DNA of 5,014 nt, from assembly GCA_021734725.1 (NCBI GenBank), contig JAIPIM010000301.1, positions 1 through 5,014 of the forward strand. The letters are read 5' to 3'. Made by a program: the position numbers and the translations under genes. Source of the DNA: Minisyncoccota bacterium. Its GTDB lineage: Bacteria > Verrucomicrobiota > Lentisphaeria > Oligosphaerales > MVZH01. The notes beneath the pieces are model-generated. The model ran no database searches and had not been told where the DNA came from. It saw only the letters and a list, made by a program, of their open reading frames with translations. This document shows positions 1-5,014 of the stretch, piece after piece. Position 1 is the first letter of the stretch, and every line of letters begins with the position of its first letter.

Positions 1-565
1 GGCGCGCGCGAATCTTACCTTCGGGTGAATACACTACTTTTTTGGCATGCAGGCTGTAATGCGCGTGATCCTCGTGCAGGTATTCACACGTACTGAGCGC
101 CACATCGTGCATGACGATTTTGCCGGATGCCTCGTACTCCGCACCGGATCCTTTTTCATACCATACGCCAAGGGATATTTTATGGTCGCCCGCATCGAAC
201 TCGCGTGTGTCAAGGTTGCCGGTCAACTCTTCACCGCGGATGAAAATACCCTCCTCCACGAGAGCGGCTTCGGCGTCCTGGCGTTTCGAAAAGTAAATAT
301 TTCCCTGGGCTTCCACATCCTTGGTTTTGATATTGACGTTTACGTAATCCGCCTCGAGCGACATACCCATGTACGTCAGGTGTACATCGCCCTTTCCGGT
401 CGCCCATCCGGTCTTCGGGTCATACGTATAGTCATCCGCCTCAATATCAACGGGCGCTTTACCGTCGGCTTCCTGCCCGTTCACCCTGCCGATGCCGGCG
501 GCATTGACCAGTAAAAGGATCAAGGCGAAAGCAAGCGTTGCGCGTACATTTCGGGGCTGTCTCAT
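1..565 (-). CDS. lptD: LptD-like LPS-assembly outer-membrane protein (OstA-family N-terminal domain), 3' part outside window
   Basis: The first 188 codons of a gene that continues beyond the left edge. In the LptD family the protein sits in the outer membrane and inserts lipopolysaccharide delivered by the periplasmic Lpt bridge. Residues 1-10 are basic and 11-26 hydrophobic (LAFALILLLV core), giving a Sec signal peptide with cleavage probably between residues 23 and 30. From residue 38 there is an OstA/LptA-like beta-jellyroll: IEADDYTYDPKTGWATGKGD followed by strands around LEADYVNVNIKTKDVEAQGN. Residues 158-188 (STCEYLHEDHAHYSLHAKKV, then a VYSPEGKIRAR stretch) resemble the Cys-containing segment with 'H(Y/W)xxxAKK...GK..AR' that precedes the LptD barrel, which favours LptD over a stand-alone LptA. 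The ATG at 565-563 was chosen because GAGGAAG lies just upstream (568-574) and it begins the signal peptide. The barrel itself is not visible, so LptD rather than another OstA-domain protein is an inference. Confidence 0.82.
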   Translation of the reverse strand, partial: MRQPRNVRATLAFALILLLVNAAGIGRVNGQEADGKAPVDIEADDYTYDPKTGWATGKGDVHLTYMGMSLEADYVNVNIKTKDVEAQGNIYFSKRQDAEAALVEEGIFIRGEELTGNLDTREFDAGDHKISLGVWYEKGSGAEYEASGKIVMHDVALSTCEYLHEDHAHYSLHAKKVVYSPEGKIRAR

Positions 566-567
566 AT

Positions 568-574
568 CTTCCTC
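568..574 (-). promoter_or_regulatory. Shine-Dalgarno sequence of the lptD-like gene
   Basis: GAGGAAG on the minus strand; the AGGA core ends four bases before the ATG at 565. The spacing is a little short but it is the only good site nearby, and it fixes the start in front of the signal peptide. Confidence 0.6.
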
Positions 575-672
575 ACATCCTCGTGCGCGCACGACTGGGG
601 CCGTCTTCAGCCCGGGTTTCAAGTCCGTGTGGGTTACCGCGTCCGGCTTCCCGACGAATCTCACAAAGTCGT

Positions 673-701
673 AACATAGCGAAGGTAAGATCATTCGTCC
701 A
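673..701 (-). promoter_or_regulatory. Candidate sigma-70 promoter for the lptD-like gene
   Basis: In the nadC-lptD gap the minus strand reads TGGACG (696-701), 17 bases, then TATGTT (673-678). Each hexamer matches four of six positions of the sigma-70 consensus. It would give a leader of about 100 bases. Matches of this quality occur by chance in a gap of this size, so this is a proposal. The 153-base gap after a run of overlapping genes is the main reason to expect a promoter here. Confidence 0.3.
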
Positions 702-717
702 CTGGCTTTGCCTTACC
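684..717. repeat. Short inverted repeat just after nadC
   Basis: GGTAAG (684-689) and CTTACC (712-717) are perfect inverted arms separated by 22 bases, starting right after the nadC stop. A weak hairpin could form in the transcript, but the loop is long and no T-run follows, so it is not a convincing intrinsic terminator. The lptD promoter candidate lies partly inside it. Confidence 0.3.
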
Positions 718-718
718 G

Positions 719-1567
719 TCAGAGTTTCAATTCCAAACCGATATCGATAGCTGGCGGGGAGTGAGTGAGAGCGCCGACGGAAATGAAATCCACGCCCGTC
801 GCGGCTACATCGGGGACGCGCTCCAGTGTGATGTTGCCGCTGGCCTCGAGCAGGCACGATCCGGCAGCCATTTCCACGGCCGCCCGCATTTCGTCATCCG
901 TCATATTGTCGAGCAAAATAATGTCTGCCTTCGCCGCCAATGCTTCTTCGACATCGTCAAGCGTATCGGCTTCCACCTCCACGTCCAGGTCGGGACAGAC
1001 ATCCCTTGCCGCCTTGACGGCGCGCCGGATACCGCCGGGTCCTTCCAGGCTGGCCATGAGCCGGTGGTTGTCCTTAATCATGACTCGGTCGTACAGGCCG
1101 AAACGATGGTTCTCGCCGCCCCCTTTTGTGACGGCGTATTTTTCCAGGACCCGCAGACCCGGCGTCGTTTTGCGCGTATCCAGAATTTTCACGGCGTGTC
1201 GTCCCACGGCGTCCACGTACTGCCGGGTGAGTGTAGCGATCCCGCTGAGACGTTGCAGAAAATTCAGTGCCGTGCGTTCGCCCGTGAGTACGGCCCGTGC
1301 TCGCCCCGTGACGTGCCCCAGAATACGTCCCGGGCCGCACGATTCACCCTCCTCCGCCTGGGGTTCCCAATGGCACGAAGAATCAAGTTCCCTGAACACC
1401 GCTTCCGCGACGGGTAAACCGGCGCACACACAAGACTCGCGGGTCGTCAGAACACCCCGCACTTCCAAAGTTGGCGGCACGACGGACAACGTGGTCACGT
1501 CGCCGCTCCCTACGTCCTCGGTCAAAGCGGCTCGGCAAATCGTGCGTATGGTATTGGGATTAAGCAT
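719..1567 (-). CDS. nadC: Nicotinate-nucleotide pyrophosphorylase (quinolinate phosphoribosyltransferase), NadC
   Basis: 282 residues, the usual length of the family. The enzyme is cytosolic and joins quinolinate to PRPP, releasing CO2 and PPi, to give nicotinate mononucleotide in de novo NAD synthesis. Family motifs appear in order: EDVGSGDVTT near the N-terminus (17-26), GERTALNFLQRLSGIAT (96-112), LDTRKTTPGLR (129-139), KGGGENHRFGL (148-158) with His154/Arg155, IKDNH (164-168) with Lys165, the acidic EVEAD strand (197-201), LLDNM (218-222), LEASGNI (240-246) and ISVGALTHSPPAIDI (262-276). All phosphate- and quinolinate-binding positions of the family appear to be kept. The ATG at 1567 was chosen over an upstream in-frame extension because family homology begins there and AAGGAG sits eight bases before it. 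It starts two bases after the transferase stop, so the two are translationally coupled. No nadA or nadB is visible in the window. Confidence 0.97.
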   Translation of the reverse strand: MLNPNTIRTICRAALTEDVGSGDVTTLSVVPPTLEVRGVLTTRESCVCAGLPVAEAVFRELDSSCHWEPQAEEGESCGPGRILGHVTGRARAVLTGERTALNFLQRLSGIATLTRQYVDAVGRHAVKILDTRKTTPGLRVLEKYAVTKGGGENHRFGLYDRVMIKDNHRLMASLEGPGGIRRAVKAARDVCPDLDVEVEADTLDDVEEALAAKADIILLDNMTDDEMRAAVEMAAGSCLLEASGNITLERVPDVAATGVDFISVGALTHSPPAIDIGLELKL

Positions 1568-1569
1568 AA

Positions 1570-2703
1570 CTAATGCTCCTTGGTGGCGGACCCCGCGGGA
1601 TCCCCTGGTTCCCCGATGTTCGCGGTGCTTAGCTCTGAGGCATGGAGGATGCTGACGACTGCCAGCATCGCAGCAGCCTGGAACAGAACAATCAGCGCGC
1701 CGGCAGGCGGCAGCCAAAGGAGGGCAAGCGCACCAGCGCCAATGGAAAAACTCAACAGATGAATGACCATGACCGCCCTCGCCCGACTTAATCCCATGCG
1801 GACAAAACGATGCGAAATATGCGACAGATCACCCACGTGCAAGGGCCTGGACTGCCGGTAGCGAATGACGACTACCGCAAACAGATCGAACACTGGCAAG
1901 GCAAGGACCAGCAACGGAATCAACAAAGGCGCGGGCGTAGGGGTGTCGAGAGGCGTATAGAACGTTGTCATGGCTCCGATTACGGCCAAAATGTAGCCCA
2001 GAAAATGGCTGCCGGCGTCTCCCATGAAAATGCTTGCCGGCGGCCAATTAAAGACCAAGAAGCCGCCTGAGGCGCCGCAGGCCGAGGCGGCGAGCACCGC
2101 CACGAAATACTGTTCCCGCAGGACGGCTGTCAAACAGAAAAAAAGCGCCGCGATGGCGGTGGAGCCGGCGGCAAGAGCATCCATATTGTCGAAAAAGTTT
2201 ATGGCGTTTATGACAAACACGATCCACACAACCGTGATACACCATGTCATCCACGGATTAGCAATGAACAATGTGATGCGAAAACCGGCGAGCGCGGTGA
2301 GGCCGGCGACAATCACCTGCCCGGTCAGTTTCCAGCCTGCATGCATCGGCCGCCAATCGTCCAGCATACCGAGCAAGACGAGGGCGAGCGCACCGGCCGT
2401 AATCACGGCAAGCCGGGGAAGTGCATCGGAACGGGTGAGCAGATAAGTCGCAACCCGTGGACTGAGGAGCCGCGCAAAAAAGGGGCCGCCTACGTAGCCG
2501 CCGAACACGGTGAGCAACCATGCGATAAACATGGCGATGCCGCCCAGGGAGGGCACTGCCCGGGTGTGTCGTTTATGCGTTTCCCGATACGGCTTGTCAA
2601 TGAACGCCAGTCGACGCCCCAGCGAGCGGGCGCACCATGTGAGCACCACCCCCGTCGCCGCCGCGGTCAACCATACGAGTAAATAAACACCCCACCACGT
2701 CAT
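1570..2703 (-). CDS. Polyprenyl-phosphate sugar-1-phosphate transferase, GT4/WecA-TagO-MraY superfamily, integral membrane
   Basis: 377 residues, strongly hydrophobic, with about ten or eleven membrane segments. Members transfer a HexNAc-1-phosphate from a UDP-sugar to undecaprenyl phosphate on the cytoplasmic face, starting synthesis of O-antigen, teichoic acid or other surface polymers. Visible motifs: IDKPYRETHKRHTRAVPSLGG (35-55, the cytosolic D…H…PVP..GG loop), LDDWR (114-118, Asp pair for Mg2+), NAINFFDNMDALAAG (166-180, Asp172/Asp175), FNWPPASIFMGDAGSHFLG (218-236) and GDLSHISHRFVRMGLS (291-306, His295/His298). The WecA/TagO branch fits better than MraY because of the IFMGDAGS and SHxSHR forms. 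Compared with canonical DGLDGLAAG and HIHHR, the DNMDALAAG and SHISHR forms are variants. The last 23 residues form a polar, likely cytosolic tail. The start overlaps the upstream ORF as ATGA, with GGGGGAA (2711-2717) as a modest Shine-Dalgarno sequence. The exact sugar cannot be read from the sequence. Confidence 0.92.
   Translation of the reverse strand: MTWWGVYLLVWLTAAATGVVLTWCARSLGRRLAFIDKPYRETHKRHTRAVPSLGGIAMFIAWLLTVFGGYVGGPFFARLLSPRVATYLLTRSDALPRLAVITAGALALVLLGMLDDWRPMHAGWKLTGQVIVAGLTALAGFRITLFIANPWMTWCITVVWIVFVINAINFFDNMDALAAGSTAIAALFFCLTAVLREQYFVAVLAASACGASGGFLVFNWPPASIFMGDAGSHFLGYILAVIGAMTTFYTPLDTPTPAPLLIPLLVLALPVFDLFAVVVIRYRQSRPLHVGDLSHISHRFVRMGLSRARAVMVIHLLSFSIGAGALALLWLPPAGALIVLFQAAAMLAVVSILHASELSTANIGEPGDPAGSATKEH
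1576..1581 (-). promoter_or_regulatory. nadC Shine-Dalgarno sequence embedded in the last codons of the upstream gene
   Basis: AAGGAG, eight bases before the nadC ATG. The same bases are the AAG and GAG codons for the Lys-Glu near the C-terminus of the transferase (…TKEH-stop), so ribosomes finishing that gene uncover and reach the nadC start directly. It decides the nadC start at 1567. Confidence 0.8.
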
Positions 2704-2879
2704 GATCCCGTTCCCCCGACAGCCAGGACTCCATTGCTGTTGTATAGATCGACCAGTCTCCGTGGAAAACGTGCAGGTTTACCCGTCGCCAGGTTGTAAT
2801 TGGCATAGTAGATCATGCCCATGCGATCGGTGTCTGCATAGGGGATCTCATACTGAAGATGTACTTTGTGTTCCGTCAT
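2700..2879 (-). CDS. 59-residue remnant of a YbgC-like hotdog acyl-CoA thioesterase, central domain missing
   Basis: A short ORF linking cmk and the transferase gene. Residues 4-28 (HKVHLQYEIPYADTDRMG, then MIYYANY) match the N-terminus of YbgC/4-hydroxybenzoyl-CoA thioesterases, with Asp18 in the position of the catalytic Asp of the (E/A)DTDxxG motif. Residues 29-46 (NLATGKPARFPRRLVDLY) look like the C-terminal tail of the same family ('..tgKPxxlPxxlvxxf'). A full protein has about 130-140 residues, so roughly 80-90 residues comprising the main helix and most of the sheet are missing between Tyr28 and Asn29 (near 2793-2798). It cannot form a hotdog fold by itself. Initiation looks intact: GGAG (2888-2891) eight bases upstream, ATG overlapping the cmk stop as ATGA, and its own TGA overlapping the next ATG as ATGA. 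The frame is uninterrupted. It may be a decayed gene kept for translational coupling, a real mini-protein, or an assembly collapse. The family assignment is from memory of YbgC. Confidence 0.7.
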   Translation of the reverse strand: MTEHKVHLQYEIPYADTDRMGMIYYANYNLATGKPARFPRRLVDLYNSNGVLAVGGTGS

Positions 2880-3565
2880 GCAGGGTGCTCCGCGTTGTGA
2901 ATGCGGGAAACAATTTCCTCCGTCACTTCTTCCGGCGTCATATCGCTGGAATCAACAATAACAGCATCGGGAGCGGGACGCAATGGTGCTATGCTGCGGG
3001 AACTGTCGATCCTGTCGCGTTCAGCAATCTCGGCCGCGACACTGGCGACGGTTGCTCCCGCCAATGTTTCTCCTTTCTGCATAAGCCGTCGCCGGGCTCG
3101 CACCTCAGGGCTGGCAGTAAGAAAAAATTTGTAATCCGCATCCGGGAAAACGACGGTTCCAATATCCCGTCCTTCCATCACAATGGTCCCCAGCGAGCGC
3201 GTGTGACGCTGGCGCTTAACAAGCCACTGGCGAACCCGCGGAATTTTTGCCACGTAACTGACGGCCGCGGCTACTTTGGGTGCTCGAATTTCGGACTGCT
3301 TCACCGGCTGCCCGTTCAAGAGCAGCTGAGGGACCCCTTCATCGGTCACTGTATATTCGATTTCGATGGTATCCAGAAGCGCCGCGACGCGCTCCGGCTT
3401 CCGGGCGACATCGATACCTGCGTTCAACGCAACCCACGTGACCGTGCGATACATGTCACCCGTGTTGATGTAAATACCGTTCATGCGCCGCGCGACCCTG
3501 CGGGCAATGGTGCTTTTGCCCGAGGCCGCCGGACCGTCAATCGTTATTTGCCGTTCACGTTTCAC
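2876..3565 (-). CDS. cmk: Cytidylate kinase (CMP/dCMP kinase)
   Basis: 229 residues, normal length for bacterial Cmk. It phosphorylates CMP and dCMP with ATP in the cytosol, feeding pyrimidine nucleotide pools. Motifs: ITIDGPAASGKSTIARRVAR (7-26) with the P-loop GPAASGKST (11-19), INTGDMYR (33-40; the family's DTGAMYR), the CMP-binding insert with NGQPVKQSEIR (84-94) and an AAAVSYVAKIPRVRQWL stretch (99-115), MEGRDIGTVVFPDADYKFFL (130-149) and the lid/Arg motif RDRIDSSRSIAPL (183-195). The start is GTG at 3565-3563. It is the only plausible one: an in-frame TAG lies upstream, and the next ATG (residue 28) would remove the P-loop. There is no clear Shine-Dalgarno sequence, only a weak GGA about 13 bases upstream, so initiation may rely on other features. 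It is the first gene of the minus-strand operon, with its TGA overlapping the next ATG. Confidence 0.97.
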   Translation of the reverse strand: MKRERQITIDGPAASGKSTIARRVARRMNGIYINTGDMYRTVTWVALNAGIDVARKPERVAALLDTIEIEYTVTDEGVPQLLLNGQPVKQSEIRAPKVAAAVSYVAKIPRVRQWLVKRQRHTRSLGTIVMEGRDIGTVVFPDADYKFFLTASPEVRARRRLMQKGETLAGATVASVAAEIAERDRIDSSRSIAPLRPAPDAVIVDSSDMTPEEVTEEIVSRIHNAEHPA

Positions 3566-3635
3566 TGTGATGGTGTCCAGGTGAGACCCGGTGCACAGAT
3601 CTCGATCCTATAGTTGTCGTCACAAGCCACGCGCC

Positions 3636-3659
3636 AAAGTGTTCAAAAGCATACACTTT
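3636..3659. repeat. Interrupted palindrome AAAGTGT-N10-ACACTTT (possible operator)
   Basis: Perfect 7-base inverted arms at 3636-3642 and 3653-3659 with a 10-base AT-rich spacer. A second, overlapping pair is GTTCAA (3641-3646) and TTGAAC (3669-3674). The right arm overlaps the candidate cmk -10 box, the position expected of a repressor operator. An RNA hairpin early in the cmk leader is the alternative. No regulator gene is visible to match it. Confidence 0.4.
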
Positions 3660-3683
3660 AGCGCTATCTTGAACGATGGGCAA
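3655..3683 (-). promoter_or_regulatory. cmk: Candidate sigma-70 promoter for the cmk operon
   Basis: The minus strand reads TTGCCC (3678-3683), a 17-base spacer, then TAAAGT (3655-3660). Each box matches four of six consensus positions, and the local sequence is AT-richer than its surroundings. Transcription would start near 3648, giving a leader of about 80 bases before the GTG of cmk. The evidence is pattern only. Confidence 0.35.
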
Positions 3684-3757
3684 ATCCCGCCGTACACCGT
3701 TTTATGACGCTTCAAATCCGGCGCATGAGGTACGCGGGGCTCCCGATTCGCCGATGT

Positions 3758-3784
3758 GCGGACCGCGCGGAGAACACGGAGATC
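3758..3784. repeat. Degenerate 9-base tandem repeat, three units
   Basis: GCGGACCGC, GCGGAGAAC and ACGGAGATC follow each other without a gap and share the pattern NCGGANNNC. It is short and may be a chance run or the relic of a dispersed intergenic repeat. It lies in non-coding sequence. Confidence 0.3.
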
Positions 3785-3848
3785 GTGTAAGCGGTTCGAC
3801 CAAGCGTAGCCGAGCAACTGAGGCATTACATCCGCGGGACTTCCTTGC

Positions 3849-3876
3849 TTGCATCTCCCCTCCCCCGTGCTACCTT
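3849..3876 (+). promoter_or_regulatory. Candidate extended -10 promoter for the rightward gene
   Basis: TTGCAT (3849-3854), a 16-base C/T-rich spacer, then TGC-TACCTT (3868-3876), an extended -10 form with TG one base before the hexamer. The hexamers match only three of six positions each, but the TG and the position, about 60 bases before the start codon, support it. Confidence 0.35.
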
Positions 3877-3877
3877 C

Positions 3878-3894
3878 CTTTCGTCGACCGAAAG
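3878..3894 (+). repeat. Short hairpin CTTTCG-TCGAC-CGAAAG in the predicted 5' UTR
   Basis: A perfect 6-base stem with a 5-base loop, just downstream of the proposed -10 box and about 45 bases before the GTG start. A small T-run (CACTTTTG) follows, but the stem is too weak to call a terminator. It could stabilise the 5' end of the transcript. Confidence 0.35.
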
Positions 3895-3925
3895 CACTTT
3901 TGTATCAGTAGTTTTCCCATCGGTT

Positions 3926-3931
3926 AAAGGA
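3926..3931 (+). promoter_or_regulatory. Shine-Dalgarno sequence deciding the GTG start at 3941
   Basis: AAAGGA, nine bases before GTG. The reading frame stays open far upstream without an ATG, so this site is what identifies 3941 as the start. Confidence 0.6.
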
Positions 3932-3940
3932 CTCTCTGCG

Positions 3941-5014
3941 GTGTCTTCCACACTTAAAAGTCAAAGGCTGGAAGAACCGGTGCCGCCGACGGTATCCGCG
4001 GGCCGCAACGATATTTTCCTCGGCGATGTTGTGGCGCACGTCAGTGCGCCTGAATGTCGATGCCTTCTCTCGAACACGACCGGCATGCGGATCACGGTTG
4101 CGCAGGAGGAGCCTGGCCGGATGGATGCAAACGCCCCGGCCTGGATCATCAACATGCGATACGGTGATCGCATTTATCGCGCCGTGTACCGCATGGTTTA
4201 CAACGCAGCGGGCCCGGAGAACGGTTTTCGCGCTACATTGGCCGGATGTCTGCATCCGGACGAGCCCTTGCCGTTCGAAATTGCGCTGACGCAACGTATG
4301 CGGATTTCGGGGCTCAAGGAGTTGCGGGGGGTCATTCCGCGCCGCGATGGAACCTTTGCGCTTCAGCCGGTCACAAACGCTTCTCCGCTGGAAGCGGGCT
4401 GGTCGCTGGACGGCAAACCAAGGGACCGCATTGCTCTGGCGCTACCGCTGCTGGGGTTTTCATCGGCCGAAGGGAACGACAGGGTCCTGTCGATCGCGAC
4501 CGACCCTTACCGGGGCGTCGAGTACACGCTGTCAACATTGGAAACGGAACCAGGAACGGCGTTACTCGAATTCACGTCTAGCTTCGGCGGGGACTCCGAT
4601 CCTCGCCCCAGTCAAAGCCGGACTGTTTTGGTCGCCGCGCATCCCGACGGCGAGGCGCAGTTTCTCGACACATTCTACGAAACGATTTCGCACATTGAAC
4701 CCGGCCCTGCATGGGTGCGCGAGATACGCCTGAACTATTACGACTACATTGCCAACGTCGGCAAGGCCCTGGAACCCGACCTCAGTGCGCTCGCCGCGAA
4801 GATTCCGGAATCGTATCGCCGGCATGTGCTGGTCTGCCTGCACGGCTACTATGACTACCTGGGCCGCTACACCTTTGATTCGAAGGCACGTCGGCTCGAC
4901 GATCAGTGGACATCATACGACAATCAAGCCCGACCACTGCCGATGAGCAAGGTCGAGTTGCGTCGTCGTATTCGCCTGGTTAAGTCGTTTGGGTTCCGGT
5001 GCGCGCTCTATTTT
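3941..5014 (+). CDS. Unrecognised protein with a possible TIM-barrel (glycoside-hydrolase-like) domain, 3' part outside window
   Basis: 358 codons, open to the right edge, starting at GTG 3941 behind AAAGGA. I do not recognise a named family. There is no signal peptide or membrane segment, so it is probably cytosolic. Residues 20 to about 245 are beta-rich with many short strands (for example GRNDIFLGDVVAHVSAPECR and WIINMRYGDRIYRAVYRMVY), as in the beta-sandwich that often precedes a catalytic barrel. From about 255 the character changes to alternating strands and helices: AWVREIRLNYYDYI (257-270), HVLVCLHGYYDYLGRYTF (295-312), then KVELRRRIRLVKSFGFRCALYF up to residue 358. The 'helix followed by GF(R/K)xxLYF' ending resembles the strand-helix repeats of TIM-barrel glycosidases, where the next residues often carry an Asp. 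The catalytic part is not in the window. It is transcribed away from the cmk operon and is probably unrelated to it. Confidence 0.75.
   Translation, partial: MSSTLKSQRLEEPVPPTVSAGRNDIFLGDVVAHVSAPECRCLLSNTTGMRITVAQEEPGRMDANAPAWIINMRYGDRIYRAVYRMVYNAAGPENGFRATLAGCLHPDEPLPFEIALTQRMRISGLKELRGVIPRRDGTFALQPVTNASPLEAGWSLDGKPRDRIALALPLLGFSSAEGNDRVLSIATDPYRGVEYTLSTLETEPGTALLEFTSSFGGDSDPRPSQSRTVLVAAHPDGEAQFLDTFYETISHIEPGPAWVREIRLNYYDYIANVGKALEPDLSALAAKIPESYRRHVLVCLHGYYDYLGRYTFDSKARRLDDQWTSYDNQARPLPMSKVELRRRIRLVKSFGFRCALYF

Larger units (their letters stand above)
3566..3940. other. 375-base divergent intergenic region
   Basis: This separates cmk (leftward) from the rightward gene at 3941. It holds the promoter candidates, palindrome, hairpin and short tandem repeat listed separately. 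Two small ORFs cross it, one on each strand, but neither has a Shine-Dalgarno sequence or a recognisable product, and I do not regard them as genes. I find no tRNA, riboswitch or convincing terminator here. Confidence 0.6.

Noticed and set aside
47..514. 155-codon open frame on the plus strand
   Set aside because: Mirror of the lptD-like gene, which has a signal peptide, Shine-Dalgarno sequence and OstA motifs on the minus strand.
573..674. Short minus-strand ORF ending just before the lptD Shine-Dalgarno sequence (start ATG 674)
   Set aside because: 34 residues, Arg-rich, no Shine-Dalgarno sequence and no recognisable motif. Probably chance in GC-rich spacer sequence.
684..717. nadC terminator
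   Set aside because: The inverted arms are only six bases with a 22-base loop and no T-run, so it is recorded as a repeat rather than a terminator.
765..1655. 296-codon open frame on the plus strand, and another at 761-1417
   Set aside because: Antisense to nadC and the end of the transferase gene, Ser/Arg-rich and without family resemblance. It is a GC-driven shadow of the minus-strand genes.
2702..3613. 303-codon open frame on the plus strand
   Set aside because: Antisense to cmk, whose motifs are complete. The plus-strand product is low-complexity with no recognisable domain.
3785..3815. GGTTCGACC resembling a tRNA T-loop
   Set aside because: Flanking bases do not form a T-stem, and no D-arm, anticodon arm or acceptor stem can be built around it.
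3620..3826. 68-codon minus-strand ORF upstream of cmk
   Set aside because: No family resemblance. It spans the candidate cmk promoter and palindrome.
3676..3927. 83-codon plus-strand ORF ending just before the GTG gene
   Set aside because: No Shine-Dalgarno sequence, unusual composition, no recognisable product. It covers the candidate promoter and hairpin region.

Overview
The window is a GC-rich, densely coded bacterial segment. The N-terminal part of an LptD-type outer-membrane LPS assembly protein implies a Gram-negative, LPS-bearing bacterium. The style of the variant motifs in the GT4 sugar-phosphate transferase would suit the Planctomycetes-Verrucomicrobia-Chlamydiae group, including Kiritimatiellota or Lentisphaerota, but that placement is a low-confidence impression. 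No rRNA or other marker gene is present to confirm it.

Minus strand, read from right to left (3565 down to 1). The first gene is cmk (cytidylate kinase, GTG start at 3565). It overlaps by four bases (ATGA) a 59-codon ORF at 2700-2879. That ORF in turn overlaps by four bases (ATGA) an integral-membrane polyprenyl-phosphate sugar-1-phosphate transferase of the WecA/TagO/MraY superfamily (1570-2703). Two bases after its stop codon begins nadC (719-1567), whose Shine-Dalgarno sequence is formed by the last Lys-Glu codons of the transferase gene. After a 153-base gap comes the lptD-like gene (start 565), which runs off the left edge. The first four genes are so tightly coupled that they are almost certainly one operon. 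lptD may be read through or may have its own promoter.

The most unusual item is the 59-codon ORF. Its first 28 residues look like the N-terminus of a YbgC-type hotdog acyl-CoA thioesterase, including the catalytic Asp. Its last 30 or so residues look like the C-terminal tail of the same family. The whole central body of the fold, roughly 80-90 residues, is absent. Reading frame, start, Shine-Dalgarno sequence and both ATGA couplings are intact. It is therefore an in-frame internal deletion, a natural mini-protein, or an assembly collapse.

Plus strand, right part (3941-5014, open at the right edge). A divergently transcribed gene starts at GTG 3941 behind a good Shine-Dalgarno sequence. It encodes at least 358 residues of a protein I do not firmly recognise. 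A beta-rich N-terminal part is followed by what looks like the beginning of a TIM-barrel, glycoside-hydrolase-like domain.

The 375-base divergent intergenic region (3566-3940) holds candidate promoters in both directions, an interrupted palindrome lying over the candidate cmk -10 box, a short 5'-UTR hairpin and a degenerate 9-base tandem repeat. I see no RNA gene, CRISPR array, insertion sequence or recognised defence system.
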